A DNA stretch of 64,000 nucleotides from Chytridium lagenaria (lineage: Eukaryota > Chytridiomycota > Chytridiomycetes > Chytridiales > Chytridiaceae): assembly GCA_025449115.1 (NCBI GenBank), contig JAHLKC010000023.1, forward strand, positions 124,001 to 188,000. The letters run 5' to 3'. Both the position numbers and the translations under genes were made by a program. Below the pieces are notes generated by a model. The model was not told where the DNA came from and searched no databases. It saw only the letters and a list, made by a program, of their open reading frames with translations. Shown piece by piece: positions 21,715 through 35,536 of this stretch (within the stretch, counting starts at the first letter, position 1; each line of letters starts with the position of its first letter).

Positions 21715-23547
21715 TTAAAGCTCGAAATATTCATCTGGGTCATCTCGAATGTCGAAATCAAGCTGCCTAAGACCGTTCCTTCTTCTCACGATGCGGACTC
21801 TCTCCATCATTCCTCTTTCTACATCAGTGATCCGACTATCATATATGCACATCAACTGGAGAAACTTGCACGTTGACAGCATGCTCTCCAAGGCAGGATA
21901 ACATTGCTGAACTTGATTTGGATACGGACTGAGTGACGCAACCACCCTATACGGCAAATGCGACAAATACAAAGTGAAGCTTTTGAGGTTTCTCGGTTGA
22001 GTAGAGGCAATCCAATCAAAAAACCTAATGGCACTTGCGGCAAAATCAGTTGTGTAAAAGATGCCGATTGCCAGAAAACTAAGGTTTGTTAATGGACCAA
22101 GAAAACGAGGAAGCTCGTCAAATAGAGGTGTCCCAATATCTGCCAACAGCCACAATTTCTGAATAAATGCTTCCGAGGGCCTGCCAGACAAAATTCTTTC
22201 AAGATCACGTAAACCAGCTGAGGAGATTGGCAACGGGACGGCAAGCATCGTGAGATTTGGAAGCAGAGCCACGTCTACCAAAAATCGCAGCATCTTCGTA
22301 TCATCTTGAGAATAGGATTCCAATTTGAGGCGTACTTCTTCAACATTTTCACATTGTGAAAGGAATCTCGATAAAAGTAGAAGAGAAGTTTCGTCCATTT
22401 TAAGCTGGATATCGATGCTTCTCAGATTTGGATTGGGAGCCAGGCTTCGAATGATATCGCCCAAATTCGCGTTTCCTGGTTAAGGCTTTCGTCGGAATCG
22501 CAACTGAGTGTAAAACTTCGCAGCGAATACTGCCACCAAGGAGACAAAAGACCTCTGTCTCTAATTCACAAATGCTGCCAAATACCACGCATAGCTCAAA
22601 AGATTCTAAACGGCTCCAGAAACCTGATGCCGTAGCTGCCGAGAATAGAGCGAAGACATCCACATTTACGAAATTAGACCATGTGAGCTGAAGATGACAA
22701 AGGTTGGAAAATGGTCGATAACGGGAGCCAAGCCGAAAAACTCCAACGCAGTCACATGAAGAGTCTCAAGTTGGTTGAATGTACAAAAGCGATTAAGTTC
22801 AATCTTTGCAGCAGTTTGGGCCGCCTGCAGTACAACTTGGGTTTCTGCGATGTGAGGATAGTCAAATTCAAGAAATTTGATCCTATTCTGTCGAGCAATC
22901 AGAGGCATCAAGGTCATAATCCCGCTTTCATCAAGGCTCATGCTAATCGAAAATCTTTTCGTTAACTGGCCGGGCCTCAACTTTCGCAAAATCGCAGCAA
23001 AAAGTGGCGGAATGGACTGTAAGCGATTTTTGTTAAAACTAGAATATTCGAGACTGAGTCCTTCCAGTTTCGAAAAACCCTCAACTGCTGCTTCCATCTC
23101 TTTCGTTTCGGAATTCCACAAGCCCTCATTTATCCAATACAGGGCTAAATCGAGAAATAGGAGATGCTGACACAATCGCAGCGCCTCAACAATGCATGGA
23201 AGTATCCCTTGAACAATGCCATCGTTTGCCACATATCTATAATTCAGCGAAAAACGCTGAAGGTTCGGTCCGACCAAGCGCAACAGTTTTCGGCAGGCAG
23301 TCAAATTCCCGTGCTGAATCGAAATAACTAGCTCTTTCACATGTGACGCGACATCTGGAGAGCTTTCCAGAATCTGAAGAGTTTTCGAGATGGGACTCAA
23401 GCGGGTATTGATGGTACGGAAGAGTAATGGAAAAAAAATGCGGCGGAGTCGCTTGCTGAGAGCGGATATGGCGAGGCAAGTGGGAATGTCCAGATAACAT
23501 GCAAGACCATCGCTCAGAACTTCCGTTGGCAGTTGTAACAGCGACAT
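21715..23547 (-). CDS. F-box / leucine-rich-repeat protein (copy B, three frame breaks)
   Basis: Inverted paralogue of copy A. It starts MSLLQLPTEVLSDGLACYL and ends in LRQLDFDIRDDPDEYFEL, and is about 610 residues long if continuous. The frame breaks near 22703 (TTTT run), 22534 (GGTGGC) and 22473 (GAAACG). At each place one extra base restores close agreement with copy A (for example LCHLQLTWSN, YSLRSFTLSC, then NANLGDIIRS). Because every break lies at a short homopolymer or repeated base and the rest is conserved at protein level, I favour base-calling error over a pseudogene. The role would be the same as copy A: a candidate SCF substrate receptor. Confidence 0.75.
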
Positions 23548-23700
23548 GATGATGATGTAAAATAATGCTAGTAGGTAGTGAGCTTTTTATGTTGTTTTCA
23601 TCTAGCCTTACGCGCTGTTGAGCAACTCGTCGGCGACTCCCTCCTTTCACGGTAACAGCTCGACAACTCTTTTGTTGTTGGACTGCAAATTTTTGTTATA

Positions 23701-24215
23701 TTTACATCGTCTTGATAACTCACCACCCCCTTAATTTTATGCAGCCGCCACCCTTCCAATATTCATTTGATGCTGATGCTGTGAACAAAACAGTGGATAC
23801 AAAAATTGAAGCACAAGTGTGTGTTTTCTGTTTTCTATACGCTATGAGACGGAAACCAACCCGCATCAAAAATATATTAATTTGGTCAAACAAATCACAG
23901 TCTCTCTGCAACGCGCCCTTAATGACCCGTTCCATAATACAGGAAAAAGAGGGACGCTTGCTAAACAAGAGGACAAAAAAAAGAAAGCTATAAAAGGAGA
24001 ATACACAAAAACAAAAAAAACAAACATGAAAAAAACGCTAAAAAAGGGAATACATCAGAGTGCTGTTGTGAAAGTAGAAGAAGCAAAGTGCGGTGAAAAG
24101 GAGTAGGTAAAGGGGGGACGGGTGGAAGTACAAGAAGTTTAGAGTGAGATGTAGTGGAGTTGTGAAAGTGAGCGAAAGCGCGTGACGAAAAGTGAGGGAG
24201 AGGGGAAGTAATAAT
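23701..24215. other. Intergenic, A-rich
   Basis: About 500 bases between F-box copy B and the perilipin-like gene, with A-rich, Lys-coding frames (23819-24106) that look like chance readings of poly-purine DNA. It holds the 3' UTR of the perilipin-like gene. No gene is called. Confidence 0.4.
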
Positions 24216-25369
24216 TTACTGCTCCTGGCCGCGACAGGCTCAGCAGCCTTGGTCTCCTTCTCCTCACCCTCCTCACCCTTCTTTCCGCGCACACGGTCAA
24301 GGACGGGGGCAGCAATCTTGTTGAGCTGCTCATGAGGGAGTGGACTTGAGGAATGTTGGTCACGTACTGAACAGTGCGTTTGACCTTGGTGACAATGTAG
24401 CCAGTGGTGGCGTTAACAGTTCCTTGCCCTTCTCGTACGAGCCGTGGACAATCTCGTAGGTCTTCTCACCAGTGTGGATGACGAATGAGGGGACGTAGGG
24501 CTTGACAGTGCCGACGGGGTCCTGGCGAAGAGCAGTGGCGCCAGAGATGGCAGAGTTGACGGCGTTGACAACGGGGCCAGGGTGTAGGCAGTGACAGTGT
24601 GGTGGCGGAGTGAAGACCCAGGTGGCAGTGTCGGTGGTGTACTTGACGGCACCAGACGCAGTGGAAACAGCACGGTCCTTGACGGCGGTGCGGTGGAGGT
24701 GGTGAAGCCGACGGCGGCACCAACGGTCTTTTTTGAGTGGTGTCAACGGCAGCAGCGGCAGTACCGTAAGCAAAGTTGGCGGTAGACACGGCAGTGTCAA
24801 CGGCGTACCCAGCAGCGCTCTTGGCGATCTGGGGAACGTAGGGGTCGACCTTCTGTTGATCCATGTGAAGAAGTGGTGGTTAGGAAAATTTGCTCATTAT
24901 AATTAGGGCTGGTGGTGGTAAGCAATCCAATGATGCGACGGCGTCTGCTTCCTTCCTCTCCAACTTTTGCTCAACTCAAAAAGCTTCAGAGACATTGAGC
25001 AAAGCACCAGAATCAACGGATGAATTACAGAAATTGGGATTGCCCGAATATCCGGATAATGTCCGACGGGGTCAAAGCACCTGCAACCAGGCGAGAAAGC
25101 AGATTCACCCATCCTCACTATGGACAGACAGACTTGGATAGCATCCAGTAACGCAAACATATAGTCGCCATCCTTTGCTTGCACAGACTGTTGACCAATG
25201 CAAGCGAGCAACAGCAGCAGTAAAGAAGGGGAGGAGAAAGACAAAAACAGATAAGAGAAATCAAGTGAGAAGAGTCAGACTCTAACGAACCTGGTAAGCA
25301 GACTGGAGCAATGCCAGTGACGGTCTCGACGGCCTTTCCGGTGTAAGTGGTAGAAGAAGAAGAAGACAT
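24216..25369 (-). CDS. Perilipin-like amphipathic-repeat protein (several frame breaks)
   Basis: The main exon runs from about 24852 to the stop at 24218-24216. Read across frame breaks it gives imperfect 11-residue-type repeats rich in Ala, Thr, Val and Asp (AKSAAGYAVDTAVSTANFAY, AVKDRAVSTASGAVKYTTDT, VVNAVNSAISGATALRQDP), then TYEIVHGSYEKGKELVNATT and a charged C-terminus. Perilipins coat lipid droplets with such helices; LEA-like proteins are the alternative. The breaks lie near 24729, 24697, about 24600, 24563, 24412, 24330 and 24227. A 5' exon (25369-25291, MSSSSSTTYTGKAVETVTGI) is plausible, since an acceptor CAACAG lies just before the KVDPYVP codons, but its phase is off by one. If it is not used, ATG 24864 starts the protein. 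Product name tentative, gene real. Confidence 0.45.
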
Positions 25370-25999
25370 TGCTGGTGATGATAAAGTGGTAAAGTGGTGG
25401 TAGTGGTTGTGTTGATGGAGTGAGGTGAAGAGCAAATTCAAAAAAAAAACGAGGAATTGAATGAGTAGAAGAAAGAAGGGGACGCCTCTCCCTCCCATTC
25501 TTTTTATAGCATGACTGAAAATTCCCTCATGGTTACGTCATAATCATAATCATAAATAATCATAATTAATAATTTAAGTGTGTAACCATTATCGAATGCT
25601 GTCACACGAGAGTATTTAATTACACAAAAATAATTTTATTTTTTATTTTAATTCTCCCCCAACAAGAGGGGTGACGGAGTGGTGACGTAAATAGCATTAA
25701 TAAGTAATACTTTATGCACGCGACCAAGCAATATTTATTTATGTAATTGATATGTTCTACCGTTTACCAACTAAATACAAGGAATAACTTTAGCATAAAC
25801 GTCTTGCCCTTTGCGTGCGCTGTCGACAGAGATAGCCTCTTTCCATATCGACGTGCGCGGCGTATTTTGGCATGTTACATCGTCCTGCCCATCCTCCATC
25901 GTTGGCATCTCCTTGCAGTCCACACCATGATTGCTCATGGACGACCGTGTCCTGAGCAATATTCATCAGTTTTATCTCTTTACTGTCTTCTCACCTCTT
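25370..25999. other. Intergenic, AT-rich
   Basis: About 630 bases, with the promoter of the perilipin-like gene on one side (polypurine/CCACTAC patches at 25385-25410) and AT-rich DNA with ATAATCAT repeats at 25540-25580. The open frame from 25747 has no motif. No gene is called. Confidence 0.4.
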
Positions 26000-26744
26000 T
26001 CAAATACCATGATGCCCTTTCAGCTCATGTGCAGCAGTAGCCAGCTCAATAACTGCCTGCACAGCCTCCTCCTCTGTCTTCTTTCTCAGACGTGCAGCAG
26101 CAGCCAGCTCAATAACTGCTGCACAGCCTCCTCCTCTGTCTTCTTTCTCAAACGTGAAGCACCATCCATCGCAATCACTGACCGCACATACTCTGTTGTC
26201 TTTCTCCATAAACCCTTGCCCTTGAAGCACCACCACAGCTTCTTCCCGTCGTTTTGGTCGGGATCATCCAAGACGCCGATGGAGGATCTGGTACTGAACG
26301 AAAGTTAGTATTTCTAGGTAAAAATGAGTGCAATGTCACCTTTTACGGTAAAGACTCCATTGCCTTGAGGCTTCCTCGGCATCCGTATTGGTGGTATGCT
26401 GTGGAGTCTTGGCCTTTTTATGCTTTAAACATCGCCACCACGGCCTCCTCCCAACAATGGTGATGCGGTCGGATCCGTCCTCCTCGAGATCACCAGTCAT
26501 GGGAGGGGAAAAAGCGGCCAGAAACTGTTGCTAAAGCCTATTAAAAGCAAAGACCAAAGTAACAAACCTTTGAGTACAAGTTCCACGCTTTAGTAGGGGG
26601 AATGACAGACTCATCCTGAGATTCGGACTCGCCAACAGTTAGCTCAATCGCATCGGGATCCGTGATGGTAGCGCTATTTCGATTTTGGATCTGACGTAGC
26701 TCGTCGAGGATGCCAGAGACAGGGTAGAGAGGGGTGAGGATCAT
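26000..26744 (-). CDS. Orphan Trp/basic-patch protein, member 1
   Basis: I do not recognise the family. Three exons (26744-26568, 26530-26340, 26293-26086 or on to 26000). The protein starts MILTPLYPVSGILDELRQIQ; exon 2 holds TGDLEEDGSDR then RRPWWRCLKHKK; exon 3 holds KKLWWCFKGKGLWRK. Member 2 (31307-32204) has the same plan: a LY..I..ELRQ start, TGDL.ED, KKPWWRGLKQ, intron phases 0 and 2, and an Arg-Ser pair over the second junction. Exon 3 contains a tandem duplication (63 and 62 bp). The 62-bp unit shifts the frame to an early stop (SWLLLHV); one extra G would let the 21-residue unit LRKKTEEEAVQAVIELA repeat and the protein end at GHHGI. The Trp-Trp/basic patches could bind membrane or nucleic acid; that is a guess. 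Confidence 0.55.
26032..26155 (-). repeat. Tandem duplication, 63 and 62 bp, inside a coding exon
   Basis: Two adjacent near-identical units (26032-26094 and 26095-26155) begin CAGCAG(T/C)AGCCAGCTCAAT. One has CTGCCTGCAC where the other has CTGCTGCAC, a one-base difference that changes the reading frame of the minus-strand gene. Confidence 0.85.
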
Positions 26745-27242
26745 AGAGTTGTTGGTATGTAGTGGAACTGTTTCGTTCAAAGGTTGTGTTTTGAGTTTAA
26801 ACAAGAAACAGGATGAAAAGACGTATTAAATACCCATAAAACCCCATCTTTCCTCATTCTTTTGATGACAAAGGCTCCTGCAAATACGCGCCATTCATTG
26901 ATAGGATAAAATAAAGGACGCGATGCGCTTACCCCTACCAACTCCCAATCGTTAATTTCAGGATTGAGCCATAGCTCTCCGTCGACCTCGAAGCGATGGT
27001 GTGTTGAAATCACGCCAATCAACATGAGTGAATGTCTTTAAGGTAGGCGAGTCAAAGTTCGAGGGGTTTTCGAATATAGTCAAGAATTCTGTCCATCGCT
27101 TTTGAACCGCAAGAGCCTTGATAAAACTTTTCATCCGATATGCGAACGTACCAAATCGTAAAACGAAAAACTCAAAGACGGAAATAAAATGTGATATGCC
27201 ATGTATATATTCACATTGAATCCAACCCTTCTTTACACACTT
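26745..27242. other. Intergenic between orphan members 1 and 3
   Basis: About 500 bases. An unbroken minus-strand frame (27025-26777) has no recognisable motif and overlaps the presumed promoter and 5' leader of member 1. It could be an upstream exon, but I found no supporting splice phase. Confidence 0.35.
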
Positions 27243-28042
27243 TCATCGCCTCAACTGATTCCACACTCCCCAAATCGACCACCCGGTTTGTTTTTCAGAT
27301 TGCGGTCGACATGTTTTCGTGTCCGTGACGGATACGCGTGGTGAATGTTCGGCGAGGGTGAGGTTGGAGGTGGAGGGTTCTTCGGAGGTAGGTGTAAAGT
27401 CGCGCGTTGAAATGGACGGGCTGCAGTTGGGGAAAATTATTGAAAAGGAGTGGGGTGCGTCAATGGATGGTATCGAAAATTGGAATGAATACATACCTCC
27501 ATCTCCCCTTTTTATTATGTCGCGTCGAGTTGAGGCTGTTGCGTCGTTCTGGGCGAGTCGTTTGGGAAGGAGAGTCTGTCATGGAAACGACTTCTTTTTG
27601 TTTGAATAGACGGCCGAAAAGGGATGAGTTTCTGGGGATCTGGGGCAGATCAAAGACTGAGAGTCAGCAGACGATGAAGAAAAAAAGGTACAGAAAGAGG
27701 TACGAAAACGAAACAGAAAAGGAACAACAGCACAAAAGAGTTTTATAACTTGGGTAAACAAAAAAGTATTTATGAAGAGAAAAAAAATCACTCGATATAT
27801 GGGAGTGAATAAAACTGATGCCTTTCCCTTACCTCCTCCACGATTCTCCAACTTTTAACCGTTTTTCTCTCATCGTCCGCCTCCTCTGACCATCCTGCAC
27901 CACTTTTCCTAACCCCCTTAATCCAGCTCCGTCTCTTTGACCATCGCCTCTCATCATCTTCGCAAGTTCTTTCCTCATTCTTGAGATCCCCGTACTGCCT
28001 CTGCAACGACATGACGGTGGTAGAAGCCGCAGAAAGCCCCAT
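27243..28042 (-). CDS. Orphan Trp/basic-patch protein, possible member 3
   Basis: Possible three-exon gene: 28042-27833 (MGLSAASTTVMSLQRQYGDL, with RRWSKRRSWIKGVRK), 27656-27497 (SSLFGRLFKQKEVVS to HNKKGRWR) and 27420-27243 (SPSISTRDFTP to GWSIWGVWNQLRR). Donors (GTAAGG, GTATGT) and acceptors (CTCTCAG, CTGCAG) are good. The second junction again has phase 2 and joins Arg to Ser, as in members 1 and 2. Exon 1 to exon 2 is off by one base. If only exons 2-3 are real, an 87-residue protein could start at ATG 27582. No family recognised. It is divergent from the NHE gene across a promoter of about 310 bases. Confidence 0.4.
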
Positions 28043-28355
28043 TAAACTTTATCACTTCCGTTTTAGTTTACGATCATGTATAAATGAGGGCACATTGTTT
28101 TAGTTTCCGGTTCCGTAAAGGACAAAGGCCACGCTTCCGCACTATTCTAATGGTAAGATGAGTGTGTTGAATCGACTCATAAGAACATTATAAAGAGGGA
28201 GATCCATCTTTGTTTAAGCGCCGCACGTCAATCCCGTTGTCGTACGCATTCAATCACCTCATTCCAACCCCCGGCAATCCCACTCTCCAATACTTGTTTC
28301 CATCATCCAACCTCCCCCACTACAAACCTGAGCTAAGCGCTCTCCATCATCAACG
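28043..28355. promoter_or_regulatory. Divergent promoter region of orphan member 3 and NHE
   Basis: About 310 bases separate two start codons on opposite strands. No distinct motif stands out; a pyrimidine-rich stretch lies at 28250-28330. Confidence 0.35.
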
Positions 28356-30597
28356 ATGGGCAACGTCAGCAACACAACCTTTGCAAACGCCACGCAAGCC
28401 ATCGCGGACCTCGCTCATTCCGCGCACGGGGCCGAACATGAAAATTCAACACACGCTCTTTTCATCAGAGCGTTATTGATGCTCTCCATGGTACTTGTGA
28501 GCATGAACATTAATGGATTCTTGCATAAAAAGAACTTTCATTACCTTAGCGAATCTGCTGTTATGATTTTGTTGGGTGAGTGTGCGCGCGCCGTCAACGC
28601 GAATACTGAATCTTTTGATACAGGGGTGATTGTGGCGATGGGGCTGGACGGCTATGAGCTATGATGCGAACAACACAGATATTCAATTGAGTGCCAACTT
28701 TTTCTACATGGTGTTGTTGCGCCGATCATCTTTGAGGTAAGTTGGAACAGGCTCACAACAGAATCTAAGCAAATTAGGGTGGATTCACTCTTCAACGAGT
28801 CTCGTTTTTTGCCAACTTTCTTACCATTTTCTCGTTGGCGTTTGCGGGAGCCCTCACTTCCACGTTCATCTGCTCCATTTTAATGTGGATCTTCTCGAAA
28901 GCCGTTATGCCATGGTCTCTCGCCGAAGCCCTTGTCTTTGGATCACTCATCTCCTCCACAGACCCGTGACCGTTCTCTCCCTCCTCCCGTCAACAGTCGA
29001 CCGTCGTCTCTACATGCTTATTTTCGGAGAATTCTGCGCTCAACGACGCCGTCTCCATCATCCTCTTCCGATTCTTCTCAGAAATCGCGGACCCCAAGAT
29101 GAAACTTGGTGTTGGACCGTTCTTCATCTCGGTGTTTGCGTCGGCTGGGGTGTTTGTTGGGAGTTTTCTTGTTGGGATTTCGATTGCGTTGGCGTTTGCT
29201 TTGATCACGAAACATGTGAAGATGCCGAATTCGCATGTTATGAGATGGTCATGTTACTTGTGTTTGGCGTATTCGAGTTACTTGTTGGCGGATGTGTTGG
29301 GACTTGCAGGGATTATTTCGATTTTCTTTTGTGGTGTTGCGATGGCGCATTATGCGGCTGGAAATTTGTCGGAGGAAGCGAGGAGGACTATTAAGGTTAA
29401 GCTTTTGAGGTTACATACTTTAGTTTTAAGCCCATGCCTGATTAATATTTCTTTGGTTTTTCTTTAGACAACACTTCGAGTTCTGGCTTTCATGTGCGAG
29501 TGCTTCATCTTTTTGTATCTCGGACTTGGCCTTTTGTCTTTTGGAGGCAAAACAACCTATAACCCCTTGATGATCTTATTCTCTGTGGTAAGCTTAAAAA
29601 GAAACGCATCTCCCCTCTGCCGTACCTCTTTAGTATTATCAATTTCTGACACTTACAATCCAAAAGATTTCAATCTTAGTTGCCCCGCTCCCACGTCTTT
29701 ATCATCATCGGCATCAAAACTGGCTCGTCAAAGACCGCGACGAACCTATCCCATTAAACCAACAAACCCTCATCTGGTTCTCTGGCCTCCGTGGAGCCGT
29801 CGCCTTTGCTCTAGGCGTGTCCTTCCTCGAGATTCCCGTGTTTGACGAAGACATCAAAGGAATGATATTCGGGACAGCCGTTGTAACGATTGTGATCACC
29901 ATCATTGTGTTTGGAGGACTTACGCCTTACATGCTTGTGTGGTTGAAGATCACTAAACCGGATGCGGCTCATGGAGGACATGAACATTTGGAGGATGGTG
30001 AAGAAGGGAAAGTTGGGGAGTTGAGGGTGGATGTTGGACATGGGGAAGAGGGACATAAGGATGAGGATACTTATGAGGCTGAGGAAGATGCGATGGAGGA
30101 GGAGCAGAAGCTTGAGATTGAGAGGAAGGTGGTGTTTGGATGGCTCTACCACCTTGACGCAAAGTGAGTACTTATATGTAAACCCTCATATAATTTCCAT
30201 CTCACGCTTCTCATCGCATCTATTTTTGTTTCAAACTGTGTTTGGATCTATATACATGAGTTCCTAATTTTTTTTCCCTTCTAGATTCATCCGCCCTCAC
30301 TTCACCAACCGCGTCGTCGACACATTCACACCCAAAGCCCTCTTCCCAGTAAACCCTCCGCCCCCTGACGCAACCGAAAAAGAGGTGATCGATTCTCGTC
30401 CCAGCTCACGTAAGCATTCCACCGTGATGTCCGCATCTCAGAGACGGTTCCCTGGACTCAAGGCAGCGAGTAAACAGAGCAGTGCGATTGACATGGAGTC
30501 GATTATTTTGAGAAGCAGTCGACAGACTTCAGAGGCTAATCTTGTGCAGAATGCTGCGGAGATTGGAGAGTCGGATATTGATGGGAAGAAGGAGTGA
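28356..30597 (+). CDS. Na+/H+ exchanger, NHE/NHX type (several frame breaks)
   Basis: Cation/proton antiporter of the CPA1 family, which exchanges Na+ or K+ for H+ in endosomal/vacuolar or plasma membranes. Six exons: 28356-28575, 28624-28736, 28778-29395, 29468-29587, 29667-30163, 30285-30597; about 626 residues. Motifs are the amiloride-site-like LLPPIIFEGGF (28720-28790), SSTDPVTVLSLL, FGE(N)SALNDAVSIIL, the FSGLRGAVAFALG helix and about 12 hydrophobic segments. A hydrophilic tail follows, rich in His, Asp, Glu and Gly, then Ser. The order and the tail resemble the endosomal NHE6/8/9 and yeast Nhx1 group. Frame breaks at about 28639, 28722, 28968, 29030, 29683 and 29716 all lie in short runs of G, C, T or A, and each is repaired by one base. 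I treat the gene as intact in the organism. Confidence 0.88.
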
Positions 30598-31306
30598 TTT
30601 TTGAAGTTATCTTGGTGTTCTTTTTTTTCTTGTAATGTTTAAATCCCTTTTATTTCCCCCAATATGAACCCTCATTGTTGAGTCTTTCATTCTCCCACAT
30701 ATATTAACGCATAAATGAAACCTTTTGCATATTCACGAATTCTTGTCTCTCTACTTTTAAAAATGTTATAAACTTTGAATGGATGTAAATTATGTGTCTC
30801 TTGTTGCTAATTAACATATGCTCGTTAAGTATATGTAATAATGCTTAAATAATCGCAGCGTTATGGGCTGGCATGGCCCCAATTATAATGTCCGATGATG
30901 ATTTGGACAGTCTCGCGCAAGCTATCCCGTAACAATTAGCGTCAAAAACCTAATAGCCCAAAAATTCGAAGTGTTATGAAACGCAGAGCTTTTTTGAGAA
31001 CACGTTTGGCGTCCCATACCAGAATCTTGATTGGTGTATTCTTCGACTCGAATCTGACATGCTCTTCGCGCGCATACCCTGTCTGCAGATTGGGGCTGTT
31101 CGCGTAAGCGATCGTGTCCTTTATGACCCAAAAACCTGATCCTATCATGCGACGGTGAATTGTAGAACTCTTTGTAGTCCAGAGAAAGCATGGGTGTAGT
31201 GTTGGGGTTTTCCTTACTAATGAAAATAAATTATAGTGTATGCGTGGTGTCCCGCATAAAATCCTGCAAAAAACACTTCCCAACCCCCATCTGCAGCATC
31301 AACAAC
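30598..31306. other. Intergenic
   Basis: About 700 bases: the 3' UTR of the exchanger (T-rich), an AT-rich stretch, and the promoter of orphan member 2. Minus-strand frames at 30922-31283 have no motif and are not called. Confidence 0.4.
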
Positions 31307-32204
31307 ATGATTGAACCTACTCTCTACTCGAGCATCGTCAATGAGCTCCGCCAGCTACGGAGGGCAAAAAATGCTTCTAGGACTGACGCTAGCGACTTGA
31401 TGAAGACGGTCGATGGCAAGCCATCATTTCAGTACGAGCCTGTGCCTCCCACTTCCATGTTTCTTTTAAAGGTTCGCTCAACCTTTGATTTTAGACGCAC
31501 TCTCGTCATATACTCAATTTATCCTCTAGCTTCGACGGCTTCGATTCATCACCAACTTTCCTCGCCCCGCTGCTACAGGTGATCTGGCAGAGGACGTTGT
31601 CACATCCCCTAAAAAGCCATGGTGGCGAGGCTTAAAGCAAAATGCAGCAGAGTCTCCGCAGGATAGCAACAGGATATTTTCTTTTGGTAAGGGAGCGTCA
31701 AAGCGATGGAGATTATCGTTTAAAAGGTGAGAAAGGAAGTAAACCGCCTAAAACGTTTAAACTCATCACCTTTGAAGTTCCAAGTCGACTTCTGACAACA
31801 ACATCATGGCCGATCCGGAAGAATTAGGACCCAGCAAATACCCTCCTCGCGTGCTTTCAACACTGACCGACCCGACTGTTTTAGGGCTTTTACCTCAAGC
31901 GCCTTGCGGTCACCTTAAACGTCGTGACGCGTTTATGGCGTGGGTTAACACGAAGAGAGAGGACACTAGCCAAGTGTTCGAGGTTGATGGCGAACAGGAT
32001 GAAACCGCGTGTCAACCGACTCCCCGAGACTCAACAATCTCTGCAGTCATTATGGAGAGATTCTCACTTTCTACCGCCTATAATAATAGCCTGTCAGATG
32101 GAGGGGCGCGTGTCATAAAACCTTCGGTCGCGAAGCCCACTAGCTGCAAGATTGGCAAGATTTTTGAGAAATTCACGAATGCTCGTGCAAGTGAAAGCCG
32201 ATAA
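31307..32204 (+). CDS. Orphan Trp/basic-patch protein, member 2
   Basis: I do not recognise the family. Exons 31307-31471, 31530-31726 and 31778-32204 give an unbroken 262-residue protein. It starts MIEPTLYSSIVNELRQLRRA; exon 2 holds TGDLAEDVVTSPKKPWWRGL, then FGKGASKRWRLSFKR; exon 3 is hydrophilic and ends KIFEKFTNARASESR. Start, TGDL.ED, the PWWR.LK patch and both intron phases match member 1 on the opposite strand, 4.5 kb away. There is no signal peptide or membrane segment. This unbroken copy is the best reference for the family. Confidence 0.65.
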
Positions 32205-32790
32205 ACCGCAGTTGCTTTGTACTCAAAGTCGTTCAACCTGCAATACCATACCTCATCATGCGTTGCAAAAAATGTTTGAATAGAGTTATAAAAACGGCAG
32301 TAGCCATTAAATACATGTAATATACAAGAACTTGATAGTTTTCCTAACGGAAGCACTTGGTTTTTAAAACATATTCTTACATTGAAAGAAAATATGTTTT
32401 GGTCACCGGTCATAGAGTAGGAAGCGAGCGTGACTTAATCGTAATAGATGAAGTAATTGTAACTCGAAACTGACGGATTATTGTCTATCATGTTACGGGC
32501 AAAGCGTCCAACTTAAAATGACTAGTCATACTCAGAACTCGCAACTTTAAACAGACAAAAATATTATATTAATTCTTCGAGGCGAAAGACAAGTGGAGAC
32601 GGGGGCAAAACGTGAATGAAGACTTCACAAAAAAAAATGGCGTTCCAAACCAAACGCCAGAACCCAGAAAGAGCTTAAGAACAAGTAAAAAAAGATTGCG
32701 AAGGTTTCAGATGATTAAGGGGTACGAGGGGAATAAAGCAAGACGAAAAAGAAAGAAAAAAAAAATACAAACACTCAATCGACTCATTCT
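32205..32790. other. Intergenic, convergent 3' ends
   Basis: About 590 bases between the 3' ends of orphan member 2 (+) and the kinase (-). It is AT-rich with A-runs at 32625 and 32755-32765. No gene. Confidence 0.45.

Positions 32791-35536
<2,746 letters not shown>

Larger units (their letters stand above)
20735..23700 (-). repeat. Right arm of the large imperfect inverted repeat
   Basis: Reverse-complement counterpart of 11206-14190, carrying F-box copy B, its promoter, and the tRNA-like head (minus strand, from about 21131 downward). See the left arm for shared blocks. Confidence 0.85.
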
